From Acidobacteriota bacterium (lineage in GTDB: Bacteria > Acidobacteriota > Thermoanaerobaculia > Multivoradales > J023), in NCBI GenBank assembly GCA_029263395.1, contig JAJCXO010000176.1, positions 1-64,000 of the forward strand: a stretch of DNA of 64,000 nt, in the 5' to 3' direction. Positions 27,158 through 35,603 of this stretch are shown here, piece by piece. The position numbers were made by a program, and so were the translations under genes. Under the pieces are notes generated by a model. That model was not told where the DNA came from and ran no database searches. It worked only from the letters and a program-made list of their open reading frames with translations. The stretch's first letter is position 1. Every line of letters starts with the position of its first letter.

Positions 27158-29023
27158 TTACTCGCGACCCGCAGATGTGACCTGAAGCCTTCGCTCGACA
27201 TGGCGATCGACCGGCCATGGATCGCGAGCTCCAGCTTCGACCCCATCGAGGGTGAGAGTGGGCTGGCTGATGGTGCGGGCACCTTCAACAACGATCAGTG
27301 TCAATGCCAGCACAATCGGGATTGCTCGCCAACGCTGTGAGGTCTTCGCCGAGTCCGTCTGGGTCGTCTCCAGCCAGCGAATGACCGACACCACGGCCAG
27401 CGCAACCAATAAGGCCAGGACCGGAATGACACTGGCTCCGTGGCGGGCATAACCGAAGAATAGGCCAACAGCGACTACTTTGCTGGCCGCGAAACACAGC
27501 CAAGGCGTCAGGTTGTGTGCTGTGCTTTGTGGGTTGCCCTGGCGGTTGAATCCGCTCAGACCGAAGACCAACCCCCATGAGACGACTGCAAGGAACAGCA
27601 CCTGCCACACGACGAGCCCGGGACTGGCTGTCGGTACCGTCAAATCGACTGGCCGGCGTACCCCGGAGAGCCCCAACGGTAAGTTGTATCCGCCGATCCC
27701 GAGGGTGGCGCCATCCCAGAACCGACTGAGCTTACTCGCCAGTAACTGAGTGAAGACCCCGGGGTTCGCCCAAATCCACTGCAAGCCCAGGCGATAACCA
27801 TGATTGACGATCTGCAGATGCGCCGGGTAGGTGAGGGCCAAGTCCGGCGGTGGCAGACCACCGATCAGTGGTGCGGGATAACGGGAGGGTCCACCGTCAA
27901 GGGGAGGTTTCACCTCCAGGATCGAGCGGTCGAAGCCGCCCGTTGCCCGCGGATTATTGGCGAGGTAGAAGTTGAGGCCACCATAAAGCGTCACGAACGG
28001 GTGACTGGCTACCGGTTCGGGGCGATACCCGAAAGCTTCCTCCAGGATCACAAAATCATCCCCGGAGACTTCTTGTCCGCCGCGCACCAGCACCGTAGCG
28101 GCGACAAAATTCGAAGCCGTGCGACGGATGAACGCAGGTAACTGCTGACGTTCGGCTATGGCACGATCGTCCCAACTCAGCGGTGCGAGCGCAGCTTCAA
28201 CCTGTTGCCAGGCGGCTTCGGTCGCCGGATTCGGCTTCGGTTCTTCGGAGTTGAATCGCTGGATGTCACGCCAAGCTTCGAGGTGCCAGGGCAGCAGCAC
28301 CAAAGTGAAGACCCCGGCAATTGTTGCCAGGCGTCGCCAACCCTGGTTCGATCTATCCGATCGCCAGGCGATCGCCAGAAACGCCGTGGCCAGCGCGAAA
28401 TACAACACATGTTCAACCCGGGTCAAACAAGCCAGGGCATGCAGCAGGCTCCATGAACCCAGGCGTCCAACCGTTGGATGCTGACGCAGGGGCTGCCACA
28501 AGGTGAAGGTCGCGACCACCAGCAACAAGTAAGGCGTTTCGTTGTCGAGTGACGTCGAGAGCATCATCAGACCGGTGGACGCGGCGCACAGCAAGCCAGT
28601 GATCAGCGCCACGGTCGCGCCGAAAGCCTTTCGCGCCGCGACGAACACCAGCGGTGCGATCAGTGCCCCCATCACACACCACAACAACCGTAAGGTCGCG
28701 ATGCCCTTGGCCTGTCCATCCCACAACCAGGAGACTAGATACCCCGCCGCTGGCGGCCGCAGCGGAATATCGAGCTCGAATGGTTGATCATTCTGGAGTG
28801 CGTCGGCGTACTCCAGCCAAATGGCGGCATCACCCTTGTAATAGGCCGAGTAGGGCCAGGCTGCATCCGGCGTAGCCTGCCAGAACAACACCCGGAGCGC
28901 CAACGCAAGAAGGAACAGCCCAGCTGTGATGCTGTGCTCGGTTCGCCATCTCGAGCCAGCAGTGGCGCTAGAGTCTTGGCGTTTAGACCGCGGAGGTCGC
29001 GACTTTGATTTGGAGCTGCCCAT
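27158..29023 (-). CDS. GT-C family membrane glycosyltransferase (PMT/ArnT-like)
   Basis: 621 residues with 10-12 membrane helices. After a basic N-terminus and the first helix comes a first periplasmic loop with YKGDAAIWLEYADAL and LDIPLRPPAAGYLVS, the acidic loop arrangement of GT-C transferases that use polyprenyl-phosphate sugars. A long soluble loop is present near 280-420. It precedes the PqqD-like gene on the same strand and may share its transcript. An in-frame ATG at 29077 is an alternative start. The acceptor is unknown. Confidence 0.7.
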   Translation of the reverse strand: MGSSKSKSRPPRSKRQDSSATAGSRWRTEHSITAGLFLLALALRVLFWQATPDAAWPYSAYYKGDAAIWLEYADALQNDQPFELDIPLRPPAAGYLVSWLWDGQAKGIATLRLLWCVMGALIAPLVFVAARKAFGATVALITGLLCAASTGLMMLSTSLDNETPYLLLVVATFTLWQPLRQHPTVGRLGSWSLLHALACLTRVEHVLYFALATAFLAIAWRSDRSNQGWRRLATIAGVFTLVLLPWHLEAWRDIQRFNSEEPKPNPATEAAWQQVEAALAPLSWDDRAIAERQQLPAFIRRTASNFVAATVLVRGGQEVSGDDFVILEEAFGYRPEPVASHPFVTLYGGLNFYLANNPRATGGFDRSILEVKPPLDGGPSRYPAPLIGGLPPPDLALTYPAHLQIVNHGYRLGLQWIWANPGVFTQLLASKLSRFWDGATLGIGGYNLPLGLSGVRRPVDLTVPTASPGLVVWQVLFLAVVSWGLVFGLSGFNRQGNPQSTAHNLTPWLCFAASKVVAVGLFFGYARHGASVIPVLALLVALAVVSVIRWLETTQTDSAKTSQRWRAIPIVLALTLIVVEGARTISQPTLTLDGVEAGARDPWPVDRHVERRLQVTSAGRE

Positions 29024-29378
29024 GTTGATTGGCCCGCGAGGGAAGGGCCATTCTACGTTCGATCGCCGCTGAGGCAATCAGGGGCCTTTGCCGACAGCGA
29101 TGGCATGCGGCGTTGTGTTGGTGGCATAACAGCGTGTTACCATTCGAGAGTCAGAATTCTAAGTGCACAGATTTTTCGGGCGGTGGGTGAGGAGTCGACG
29201 AGCCCCACCTCGCGTCGGGGTGCAAGAGCTACAGTCTCTAAATTGGACGACAGTGTCTTTGGACTACAGTGTCTTCGATAGACTTGTTGGCCTGCTTCCC
29301 CCGAACCCGCTATCCGATAGCTGGCACATCGTCGGTCGATTGCCGGCATCCATCCCCGGACCGTATTGAATTGACCCG
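29024..29378. other. Divergent intergenic region
   Basis: About 355 bases between the leftward GT-C gene and the rightward sulfotransferase. It should hold promoters for both. I see no clear -35/-10 pair, repeat or gene. Confidence 0.4.
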
Positions 29379-30410
29379 GTGGCACCCAGCCTGGTCGTAA
29401 CTAGACGGTTTCATCTCAAAACTAAAGGACACGTGGTTCTCTTGAGACAACAAACGCCTATTTTCGTCGTCAGTTCGGGCCGTGCCGGCTCAACTCTGCT
29501 TGCCAAAATGATTCAGCGCCACCCTCGCCTTTTGTGCGTCTCGGATATCTTCGAGCCAGTTGGCGAAATTCCATATTTCGATCGTCAGCGCCTGGTGGAT
29601 GGTAAAGCCTTCTTCGCAGTCCTCAGCAGCCCGTCGTTCAAGCAACGCATCAAGTACTGGCGGGAGCAACCTACCGGCGAGCTGCTCTTCTTACCGGAAG
29701 ACGATGACCAGGTGTCGTTGCTGCTCAGTTATGCCCTGCCGTTTCTCGTCGGGGGCGATCCGATGCCACTCTACGAAGAGCTCGAGCAAGCGTTCGGCAA
29801 CCGAGGTGACGCCTCCATGGCCGACCACTTGATCTACTGCTTCGATTGGCTGCGTGAGCGGTTCGGTCGTGATCTTTGGGTCGAGCGCACCGGCGGATCG
29901 CTGCCACACATGCGGAAGATCATCGAGACCTGGCCCGACGCCAAAATCATCCACAACTTCCGAGACACCCGCGAGACCGCCATCTCGATGATGACCGGCT
30001 CCTTCTTCCGGCTCTATTTGGAGCTCGAAAAGAACCCAAATCTCGGGGATTGGGACTCGACCTACATGCCACCGGTCGAAGAAATGGGCGCCATGCTCAA
30101 CCGTTGGATCGTCGACGCGGTTGATGCCCTCGAAGCCGTTCCCGAAGATCGCAAGCTCGATCTCTCCTTCGAGCAACTCATCACCGACACCTCAGCCACC
30201 CTGCAGCGTTTCTCCGAATTTGTCTTCGACAGCGAGCCCACCGCTGAAGAGATCGCCTGGGCCGAGGCCGAATGTGCCGTGATCCGTCCTCCCAAGCTCA
30301 AGTTCCCGGCCTTACCCGAAGAGCAGCAGGACACCCTAGAGGAAGCCTGCGCCGCCGGTTTAGAAGCGTTGGGCTATCCTTTGGCTGAAATACTCGCCCA
30401 CCAGAGATAG
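29379..30410 (+). CDS. Sulfotransferase family protein
   Basis: 343 residues. The 5'-phosphosulfate loop is SSGRAGSTLLAKM near 32-44 and the 3'-phosphate region is HNFRDTRETAISM, so it should bind PAPS and transfer sulfate to an unknown acceptor. The listed GTG start gives 18 residues before the core; a GTG at 29433, preceded by AAAGGA, is also possible. It lies divergent from the GT-C gene and next to tRNA-Leu. Confidence 0.8.
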   Translation: MAPSLVVTRRFHLKTKGHVVLLRQQTPIFVVSSGRAGSTLLAKMIQRHPRLLCVSDIFEPVGEIPYFDRQRLVDGKAFFAVLSSPSFKQRIKYWREQPTGELLFLPEDDDQVSLLLSYALPFLVGGDPMPLYEELEQAFGNRGDASMADHLIYCFDWLRERFGRDLWVERTGGSLPHMRKIIETWPDAKIIHNFRDTRETAISMMTGSFFRLYLELEKNPNLGDWDSTYMPPVEEMGAMLNRWIVDAVDALEAVPEDRKLDLSFEQLITDTSATLQRFSEFVFDSEPTAEEIAWAEAECAVIRPPKLKFPALPEEQQDTLEEACAAGLEALGYPLAEILAHQR

Positions 30411-30469
30411 AATCCAAGGCGTCGAGGCACCCAGTCGGCGACAGAGCCTGCAGGAAAGCCAAGACCCAT

Positions 30470-30552
30470 GCCGGAGTGGCGGAATCGGTAGACGCAGCGG
30501 ACTTAAAATCCGCCGGCCATAGGTCGTAGGGGTTCGAGTCCCCTCTCCGGCA
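30470..30552 (+). tRNA. tRNA-Leu (anticodon UAA)
   Basis: Acceptor strands GCCGGAG (30470-30476) and CTCCGGC (30545-30551) pair fully. Anticodon stem GCGGA/TCCGC encloses the loop CTTAAAA with anticodon TAA at 30504-30506. A long variable arm and the GGTTCGAGTCCC T-arm fit a class II leucine tRNA. CCA is not encoded. The hypervariable island begins directly after it. Confidence 0.95.
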
Positions 30553-31071
30553 TCATCGTTCGAGCCATTGGTTTGTAGGGCGCGGTCCGTCAGCCATTCT
30601 CTGCTGCTCTGTTCGACTGCTTTCTAGACGGGATACCGTCTTTAGGTATGAAACCTCTGTGCGATGTCGCATGGCCGGACTCGTCGCGATGTCGGTTGAT
30701 CGCGGACCGCAATGCATTGGCGCTTGCGCCAGCCCCCTGCATCCTCATGTTGCCCTTCCCAATGCTGCGACGTTCGATTGCCCTCATAACCAGCATCGGC
30801 TTGTTGCTCACGGGTGCCCGTCCTCCTTGGCCGCTCTGAACCTGATCGTCAACCCGATTCGACACCGATGTCAGCGCCTGGAGCGTACCGGCTAGTTCGG
30901 CTTTATCCTGCGTCACGATCGGACAGACGGTGGCACTATCTCGGAGGCGGCAGAAATCGAAGGTGCTGCCGAGAACGGACTCAGCAGTCCCTTCATCGCA
31001 TTTCAACACTGTGTTGATCTGACTCCCGTTGCCAACAAGCCGCGCCTCCTTGCGGGTTGCGCTAGGAGTGG

Positions 31072-31200
31072 AGATTACGACTGTCAAGAGCGAGCAAAAG
31101 GTCGCTAGATTGGTAGCGATCCCGGATGAGCTTCGTTGGCCTGGGGCGAGTCGAAGGCAAGATCGTATACCGGACGACTTTGAACCTGCGCTGCGAGTCC
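31072..31200 (+). pseudogene. Remnant of a Phd/YefM antitoxin
   Basis: The frame reads VEITTVKS, KVARLVAIPDELRWPG and, after a frame change, a DRIPDDFEPAL segment. It matches EITIAKSG, VARLVAIPDEPRRPG and RMADDFDAPL of the intact antitoxin at 38471. The N-terminus is missing and the linker is shifted. The surrounding stretch 30553-31375 otherwise shows no gene I can support; a long minus-strand frame (30590-31222) was rejected. Confidence 0.65.
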
Positions 31201-31375
31201 ATCGCAGGTTTTTCGAGAACAATAGGCGCCAAAGCGTGCGGCTGTAGCAGTTGAAGTGGTCCCGGACGGTTTGGACGTCAGAGAAGTGGTCGAAGTCGAC
31301 CTCACGACAAAAAGCAATTCAGATTTCATCGTAGGTCTTGGTTCAGCGTTAGAGGCGGTCTCAATGACAGTTCCG

Positions 31376-32140
31376 TCAACGACCGTTTTCCCAAAATAGG
31401 AAGAGAAACGAGCCAATGCTTGCGATGATGCTAGCGAGCGTAAAACCCGCGTAGTATCGAGAATCTGGGGTCAAGGTCGAGATTGCCAATCCGACTACTA
31501 GCAGGAAAAGTGTGACGACGACTAAGAATCGAGAGCCGGCAGACCATCTCTTGATGCGAGTTAAACTGGCTTTGACGGTGCTGCCGTCGGTCAGGTTTCG
31601 AAACGTGAAGTCTCGGTCCCTGAGATTGTGATAGAGATCCTTCTCGTCAAACGATAGTTTTCTGAACGAGTCAAAGGTGTACAGCTCGCTAAAATGGAAT
31701 GAGAGTGAATTTGCGACGACATCGATCAGCAAGTTGTTTTTTAGAGCAGTTACATCGAGAATACTATGCCTATCCTTTATTATACTAGTGAGTCTCTGGT
31801 CAAGGTCTGTTTTTGGAATCTCAAGTGGGCCGGAATTTCCAGACGAATTCAAGACATCTAGAGCCGCCCGATATACATCGAACGCTGAGTCCGAAGGTTT
31901 TCCAATGGGCCTTGGTTGAAAATTTTCGTTTGGCGAGTAAGTTGCTCTTGAAAGGGCTGTCAGCAACCTAACGATGTTGGCGTAGATCGTAGCTGGACGG
32001 ATCTGATTGGTCCCTGCCTCGGGTTCTCGGACTACTACTACTTTGTAGGACTTCACGCGTTTGTGTAGTACGCAATAACAGAGCGCGTTGACATAGGGTT
32101 CGGGTCGATCAGAGGTCGCAAATGCATAGAGCGTATACAT
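31376..32140 (-). CDS. Putative CARF-like two-helix membrane effector of an mCpol system
   Basis: 254 residues. The N-terminal half starts TLYAFATS, a helix, then YKVVVVRE, a Rossmann-like beginning. Residues 128-134 read LDVTALK, like the D-x-T-x-x-K motif of CARF-type sensors of cyclic nucleotides. Two membrane helices end the protein (about 204-221 and 229-250). The gene follows the mCpol gene by 7 bases, so the nucleotide made by mCpol is its likely ligand. Membrane permeabilisation on activation is the inferred output, as for other nucleotide-gated 2TM effectors. Base composition is visibly richer in A/T than the flanks. Fold and function are inferred; the gene itself is secure. Confidence 0.7.
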   Translation of the reverse strand: MYTLYAFATSDRPEPYVNALCYCVLHKRVKSYKVVVVREPEAGTNQIRPATIYANIVRLLTALSRATYSPNENFQPRPIGKPSDSAFDVYRAALDVLNSSGNSGPLEIPKTDLDQRLTSIIKDRHSILDVTALKNNLLIDVVANSLSFHFSELYTFDSFRKLSFDEKDLYHNLRDRDFTFRNLTDGSTVKASLTRIKRWSAGSRFLVVVTLFLLVVGLAISTLTPDSRYYAGFTLASIIASIGSFLFLFWENGR

Positions 32141-32147
32141 GGCTGGC

Positions 32148-32513
32148 TTAGACTCTTGGTGGTGAAACTACTTTGTTTTTTCCAGATAGTTTGGCCCGTC
32201 TCAGATTCTCGCTTGCCTGTGCGAGGGAGTCTCCCACCCCTCCCGATAAGGTGTGTCCGGTTGAAATAAGAAACTCTTTGATGGATGAGTCTAGGGCGCC
32301 TGATGTGATCAGTTCATCTGGAATGGTCGCAAGGACGTCATCCCCAGCAGCGATATGGATTGATGCTCCTTGAGCTTCAAGGGTGACCGCGAGACGAGAG
32401 ATTGCATCGCTAATAGAACGACTCAGCGTGACTGCGCTCTCTATCTTTTCGTCTAGATAGAGGAGCTCAAAACTGTCGCCGATCGAGTCGCCGTCTAGAA
32501 GAAGATATACCAT
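32148..32513 (-). CDS. Minimal CRISPR polymerase (mCpol) nucleotide cyclase
   Basis: 121 residues, the size of a bare Cas10-Palm/GGDEF-type catalytic domain. The first metal motif is LLLDGDSIGD with Asp7 and Asp9. The second is AAGDDVLA with Asp58 and Asp59, the equivalent of the Cas10 GGDD. The C-terminus SGGVGDSLAQAS plus RAKLSGKN (90-113) matches the end of Palm/GGDEF domains. No HD, zinc or CRISPR accessory domain is present, which defines mCpol. Known mCpol proteins make cyclic dinucleotides in anti-phage operons (Panoptes type) with a membrane effector. The next gene, 7 bases on, encodes such a candidate effector. No cas gene is nearby. Confidence 0.85.
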   Translation of the reverse strand: MVYLLLDGDSIGDSFELLYLDEKIESAVTLSRSISDAISRLAVTLEAQGASIHIAAGDDVLATIPDELITSGALDSSIKEFLISTGHTLSGGVGDSLAQASENLRRAKLSGKNKVVSPPRV

Positions 32514-32849
32514 CGCGTCTATGCTGTCTTTTGTTCGACTTTCTAGAACCTTGGATCAGCAAGGTTAGATGACGAGTGATTCTCTGAGATCCGCTATCCG
32601 AGTTGATTGAGAAGAAGATTCGAGTGAAGTAGAAAAGAGGGCAGCTCTGAGAGCTACTTCCTTGAGTGGCTTCCGACGAGCCTGTTCCACCGAGTATACA
32701 AGTTGGACTCCCCGATCATATGGATTCGGAGGCTAGTAGTTGTCGCCGACTGTTTGTTTGCTACTCCTCCGCGGCGTTGGCTCGGCCAAGTCGATGGTGC
32801 CGGGGAATGGATGAATTGCTGGCCACACGAAGTTCCTGTGGTCGTTTGT

Positions 32850-32960
32850 CGAAATCGATCGCCTCCTCTTCGGGGGATCGAGACACCAGGGCTTGCGCTG
32901 TTGGGGAGCATCCAGGAATTGGGTCGCACTCGTTCGTTGCCTCTTCGGGAGATTGATCCA
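32850..32960 (+). CRISPR. Decayed CRISPR-like repeats
   Basis: CTCTTCGGGGGATCGAGAC (32866-32884) differs by one or two bases from the end of the CRISPR repeat at 36026 (CCTTCGGGGGATTGAGAC). About 74 bases later, GCCTCTTCGGGAGATTGATC (32939-32958) is a second, more decayed match. The 74-base spacing fits one repeat plus one spacer. The wider gap 32514-33272 has no gene; CCCCTCCAGGGCC occurs twice in it (about 33039 and 33134). Confidence 0.45.
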
Positions 32961-33272
32961 GATGGAAATGACTGTCGTCAGGCTTGCGATCAAGGTCGGG
33001 TAGTCGGTCTTTAGATCAGCACCGAAATCAAGGGGTAGGCCCCTCCAGGGCCAAGACTTCGGTGGTGGTTTGTCCCGGGGCTCATGTCGCGTCGCTGCGC
33101 TTCTTGACGCCAGCAACGGGCTGTACGATTTGACCCCTCCAGGGCCGGGATAACAAAGAAGAAAGTCCGGTGGAATCAGTCGCTGCCTCTCTGGCCAACT
33201 GCTGACTTTCGGCATGTAGCCTTGATCGACACTGAGGGACAGGCAGAAAGTCCGTCGTGCTAGGATCCCGCT

Positions 33273-33470
33273 ATGGGACTCCTTGACCTTCAGATCCACA
33301 GCACCCCTGGCACCGACGTTCCGTCATCGGACCAAGATCCCGCCGAGGTGGATCATGACGACCGCTTGATCCATTGGATGCTGAGAATGACGCCGGTCCA
33401 GCGCCTGGAAGCGTTACAGAACTTCGTCGACGGAGTGACGGCGTTGCAGCATGCAAGAAAAGTCAGCTAG
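33273..33470 (+). CDS. Small conserved partner of a nucleotidyltransferase
   Basis: 65 residues, family not recognised. The core HWMLRMTPVQRLEALQNFVDG recurs in a decayed form on the other strand at 34348-34485 (LRMTPTQRLRWLEDAVEEL). It overlaps the following nucleotidyltransferase fragment by 20 bases, so the two were an operon, probably of toxin-antitoxin or similar type. Confidence 0.55.
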   Translation: MGLLDLQIHSTPGTDVPSSDQDPAEVDHDDRLIHWMLRMTPVQRLEALQNFVDGVTALQHARKVS

Positions 33471-33750
33471 CAGGTTTCTGGACCAGCTGCGTATCCTGAT
33501 CCGCCAGAGATCGAGTTCATCGTCGTTGGAGGGATTGCGGCGGTTTTCGAAGGTGCGCCGGTTGTGACGTTGGACCTCGACATCGTCTATGAGCGGACGT
33601 CCGAGAATATCGGCAGGCTGGCCGAAGCTCTACGGGAGCTCAATGCGGTTTACCACGATCCAGCAGGGCGCAAGATCGTGCCCGACGCATCGAAGCTCGA
33701 GACGATCAGACTGCATCTGGGGTCCCCGGCAGATACCTGCGCGCGCCGAC
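33451..33750 (+). pseudogene. Frameshifted, truncated nucleotidyltransferase
   Basis: The frame from 33451 reads MQEKSASRFLDQLRILIRQ and then loses sense near 33503. The next frame continues EIEFIVVGGIAAVFEGAPV and VTLDLDIVYERT, the GG...DxD core of AbiEii/MNT-type nucleotidyltransferases. One missing base around CCAGAGATC would restore it. The similarity stops near 33740, before the rest of the domain. Pseudogene. Confidence 0.65.
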
Positions 33751-33815
33751 GTATCGGTTCGTTGGGTATACTTGTGTTTCGAACTCTGGATTTTTCCGGA
33801 GTCTTGGAGGAAATC

Positions 33816-34073
33816 TTGGAGAACCCTACATTCGCTCAGAAGCTGAGTTTTGTGGTTAGCCAGCGTGGTCAAGATGAGACTGCCCTACTGGCTCAGGCCG
33901 TCCATACTGGTGTCGAAGCTCTCTATCGAGAGGCCTTGATCGAAGCCTATCTCGCGGAAAGCGTGAGTCGTGATGAGGCACTGCAGACCCTGGGGCCAGA
34001 GTCCCTAGTGGAGATCGAGTACCAACGTGACTGCCTCCGGCGGGATCTGGCATGGGGTCTGGAAGAGGCATGA
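33816..34073 (+). CDS. Antitoxin-like protein upstream of a PIN-type toxin fragment
   Basis: 85 residues from a TTG start with GGAGG 5 bases upstream. The C-terminal part YREALIEAYLAESVSRDEALQ and LGPESLVEIEYQRDCL is of the kind found beside DUF3368/PIN toxins. A TATACT box lies at 33766-33771. The same frame is open back to 33564, but that part is the decayed nucleotidyltransferase. It is followed directly by a toxin fragment. Confidence 0.55.
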   Translation: MENPTFAQKLSFVVSQRGQDETALLAQAVHTGVEALYREALIEAYLAESVSRDEALQTLGPESLVEIEYQRDCLRRDLAWGLEEA

Positions 34074-34322
34074 ATGGCTGCCTCTTCAGGTTCTCGGACT
34101 GAGTCGTCTGGAAATGTGCGGGATTCACTGAAGCGGGTCGGGGCGGCGGCCTCCGACACCGGGCCGATCCTTCATCTCCACGAGATAGGCTGCCTCGATT
34201 CACTCGAGATCTTTTCGCAGATCGAGAGACCACCTTTGGTCGAGCAGGAACTGAGCCATTGCGAGCTCGGACGCCCCTGGATGGCGCCGGGCACTGCACC
34301 GGAACCGGCCGGCCGTGCCTAG
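34074..34322 (+). pseudogene. Truncated DUF3368 / PIN-like toxin
   Basis: SDTGPILHLHEIGCLDSL and PPLVEQEL match the first third of DUF3368 PIN-like toxins such as the intact one at 36538 (CDTGPLICLREADLLSTL). The later acidic residues are absent and the frame ends after about 82 residues. Likely inactive. Confidence 0.65.
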
Positions 34323-34347
34323 CAGCGTGGCGGTGAGCTGCCGGCAG

Positions 34348-34485
34348 CTAGCTGCGTTCGGACTCGCTCACGGATCGTGAAGCCGAACCGGTCCACGGCA
34401 GCAGTTCTTCGACGGCATCTTCCAACCATCGCAGGCGCTGGGTTGGGGTCATTCGGAGCCCCATGGCAAGCAGCTCGTGATCGAC
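34348..34485 (-). pseudogene. Fragment similar to the small protein at 33273
   Basis: The minus-strand frame ends with VDHELLAMGLRMTPTQRL and RWLEDAVEELLPW, related to the 65-residue protein at 33273. The frame continues upstream into the tandem array at 34634, so the original start is lost. Confidence 0.4.
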
Positions 34486-34633
34486 TTGCGGGCCGTTCGT
34501 TGGCTTACCCTCGTTCACTCGTTTCGACGGTGCTTTCAAGTCGGACTCCCGGGGTCGGGCTGAAGATGTTCCAGAGCTTGGATATCTGCGAGATCCTGAG
34601 GGCGATAGTGTATCTGGCCTTGGTTGAGCGCAG

Positions 34634-35203
34634 TCCTCACCCCTGAGGACAGCCATCTCAGAAGCTCCGGGCCACGTCTTCACCACTGAGGAGCCGTCGT
34701 CTCGGTCTTGGGCCACGCCCACAACGGTGAGGACGGCGACCCAAGGCGCTTGGTTGCCCTCCTCAGCGGTTAGGACAGTGACCCGAGACGCTCGGGTGAT
34801 CTTCCTCACGGTTAGGCGAGTGACCTGAGAGCGTCGGGTCGCCTGCCTCACCACTGAGGTGGACCTTCTGCTTTGGCGCGAGAGGTGTCCTCACCCCTGA
34901 GACGGGCATCCCAGAGACTCCGGGACCCCTCCTCAGCGCTGAGGGACCCTTGGCCGGGATCTCGGGAGGTGTCCTCACCGGTGAGGACGGCGACTTGAGA
35001 CGCTCAGGTGACCGTCTTGGCCGCGAGGCGAGCGACCCGAGACCGTTGGGTCGTTCACATTTCCTCCGAAGGAGACAATTTGTCCGGCTCGGAAAGCCTT
35101 CCTCACCACTGAGGACGCCCAAATCGGACTTCCAAATAGCGTTCCTCACCGTTGAGGAAGCCACTTCGAGAATCTGAAATCGTTGTCCTCACCATTGAGG
35201 AAA
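34634..35203. repeat. Tandem array of about 14 dyad units, period about 43 bp
   Basis: Cores of the form TCCTCACCNNTGAGGA recur at about 34634, 34677, 34728, 34759, 34801, 34845, 34888, 34929, 34972, 35014, 35061, 35098, 35142 and 35185. Most steps are 41-44 bases. Each core is a palindrome. Many linkers contain a second dyad such as GACCCGAGACGCTCGGGT. The units diverge by several substitutions each. No credible gene covers the array. Confidence 0.85.
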
Positions 35204-35325
35204 CGCCGGGATGTCGCGGCCTGCGAAAACTCTGCTGCAAGATCTGGTGCGACGGGCACGTACTTGCCAGGGGGTCGAAACTGCGCCTGTGACGTGCGTT
35301 CTACTATGCTAGTTTTGACCGGTAC

Positions 35326-35338
35326 CTAGACGGTCTAG
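35326..35338 (+). promoter_or_regulatory. Possible operator before the phd-type antitoxin
   Basis: CTAGA, CGG, TCTAG is a short palindrome just upstream of the AAGGAGG ribosome site (35343-35349) and ATG at 35355. Phd-family antitoxins repress their own operon at such palindromes; that this is the site is inference. Confidence 0.4.
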
Positions 35339-35354
35339 CCAGAAGGAGGCGAGT

Positions 35355-35603
35355 ATGCAGGTTTGGCAGCTTCAAGAAGCCAAGAACCGTCTAAGCGAGG
35401 TGGTTGAGAAGGCTCTCCATCAGGGGCCTCAGGTCATCACACGTCGTGGTGCCGAAACCGCAGTGGTACTGTCGATGGACGACTACCGGAAGATGCGCCA
35501 GCCGGAAACTGATCTCGTCAGCTTCTTTCAGGAATCACCGCTCTCCGGCGTCGATCTCGACCTCGACCGTGTTAGGGAAACCGGCCGCGATATCGATCTG
35601 TGA
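35355..35603 (+). CDS. Phd/YefM-family antitoxin
   Basis: 82 residues. WQLQEAKNRLSEVVEKAL and PQVITRRGAETAVVLSMDDY are the standard Phd/YefM DNA-binding and dimer part. The C-terminal tail DLDLDRVRETGRDIDL would wrap the toxin. AAGGAGG precedes the start. It overlaps the toxin frame by 4 bases (GTGA). Complete, but the toxin next to it is broken. Confidence 0.9.
   Translation: MQVWQLQEAKNRLSEVVEKALHQGPQVITRRGAETAVVLSMDDYRKMRQPETDLVSFFQESPLSGVDLDLDRVRETGRDIDL

Noticed and set aside
27030-27218. Candidate RiPP precursor upstream of the PqqD-like gene
   Set aside because: A 62-codon frame overlaps the end of the GT-C gene by 60 bases, lacks a ribosome site and shows no leader-core pattern. A 31-codon frame in the same gap is equally weak.
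30590-31222. Long minus-strand open frame
   Set aside because: It crosses the antitoxin relic on the other strand, has no ribosome site and shows no recognisable motif. It is best explained as a chance frame in GC-rich DNA.
34634-35203. Tandem array as a CRISPR
   Set aside because: The conserved core is only about 16 bases, linkers share sequence with each other, and no two units are identical. It does not fit repeats with unique spacers.
34634-35203. Tandem array as a toxI-type RNA antitoxin
   Set aside because: Repeats of similar length occur in toxI, but no ToxN-like endoribonuclease lies next to it.
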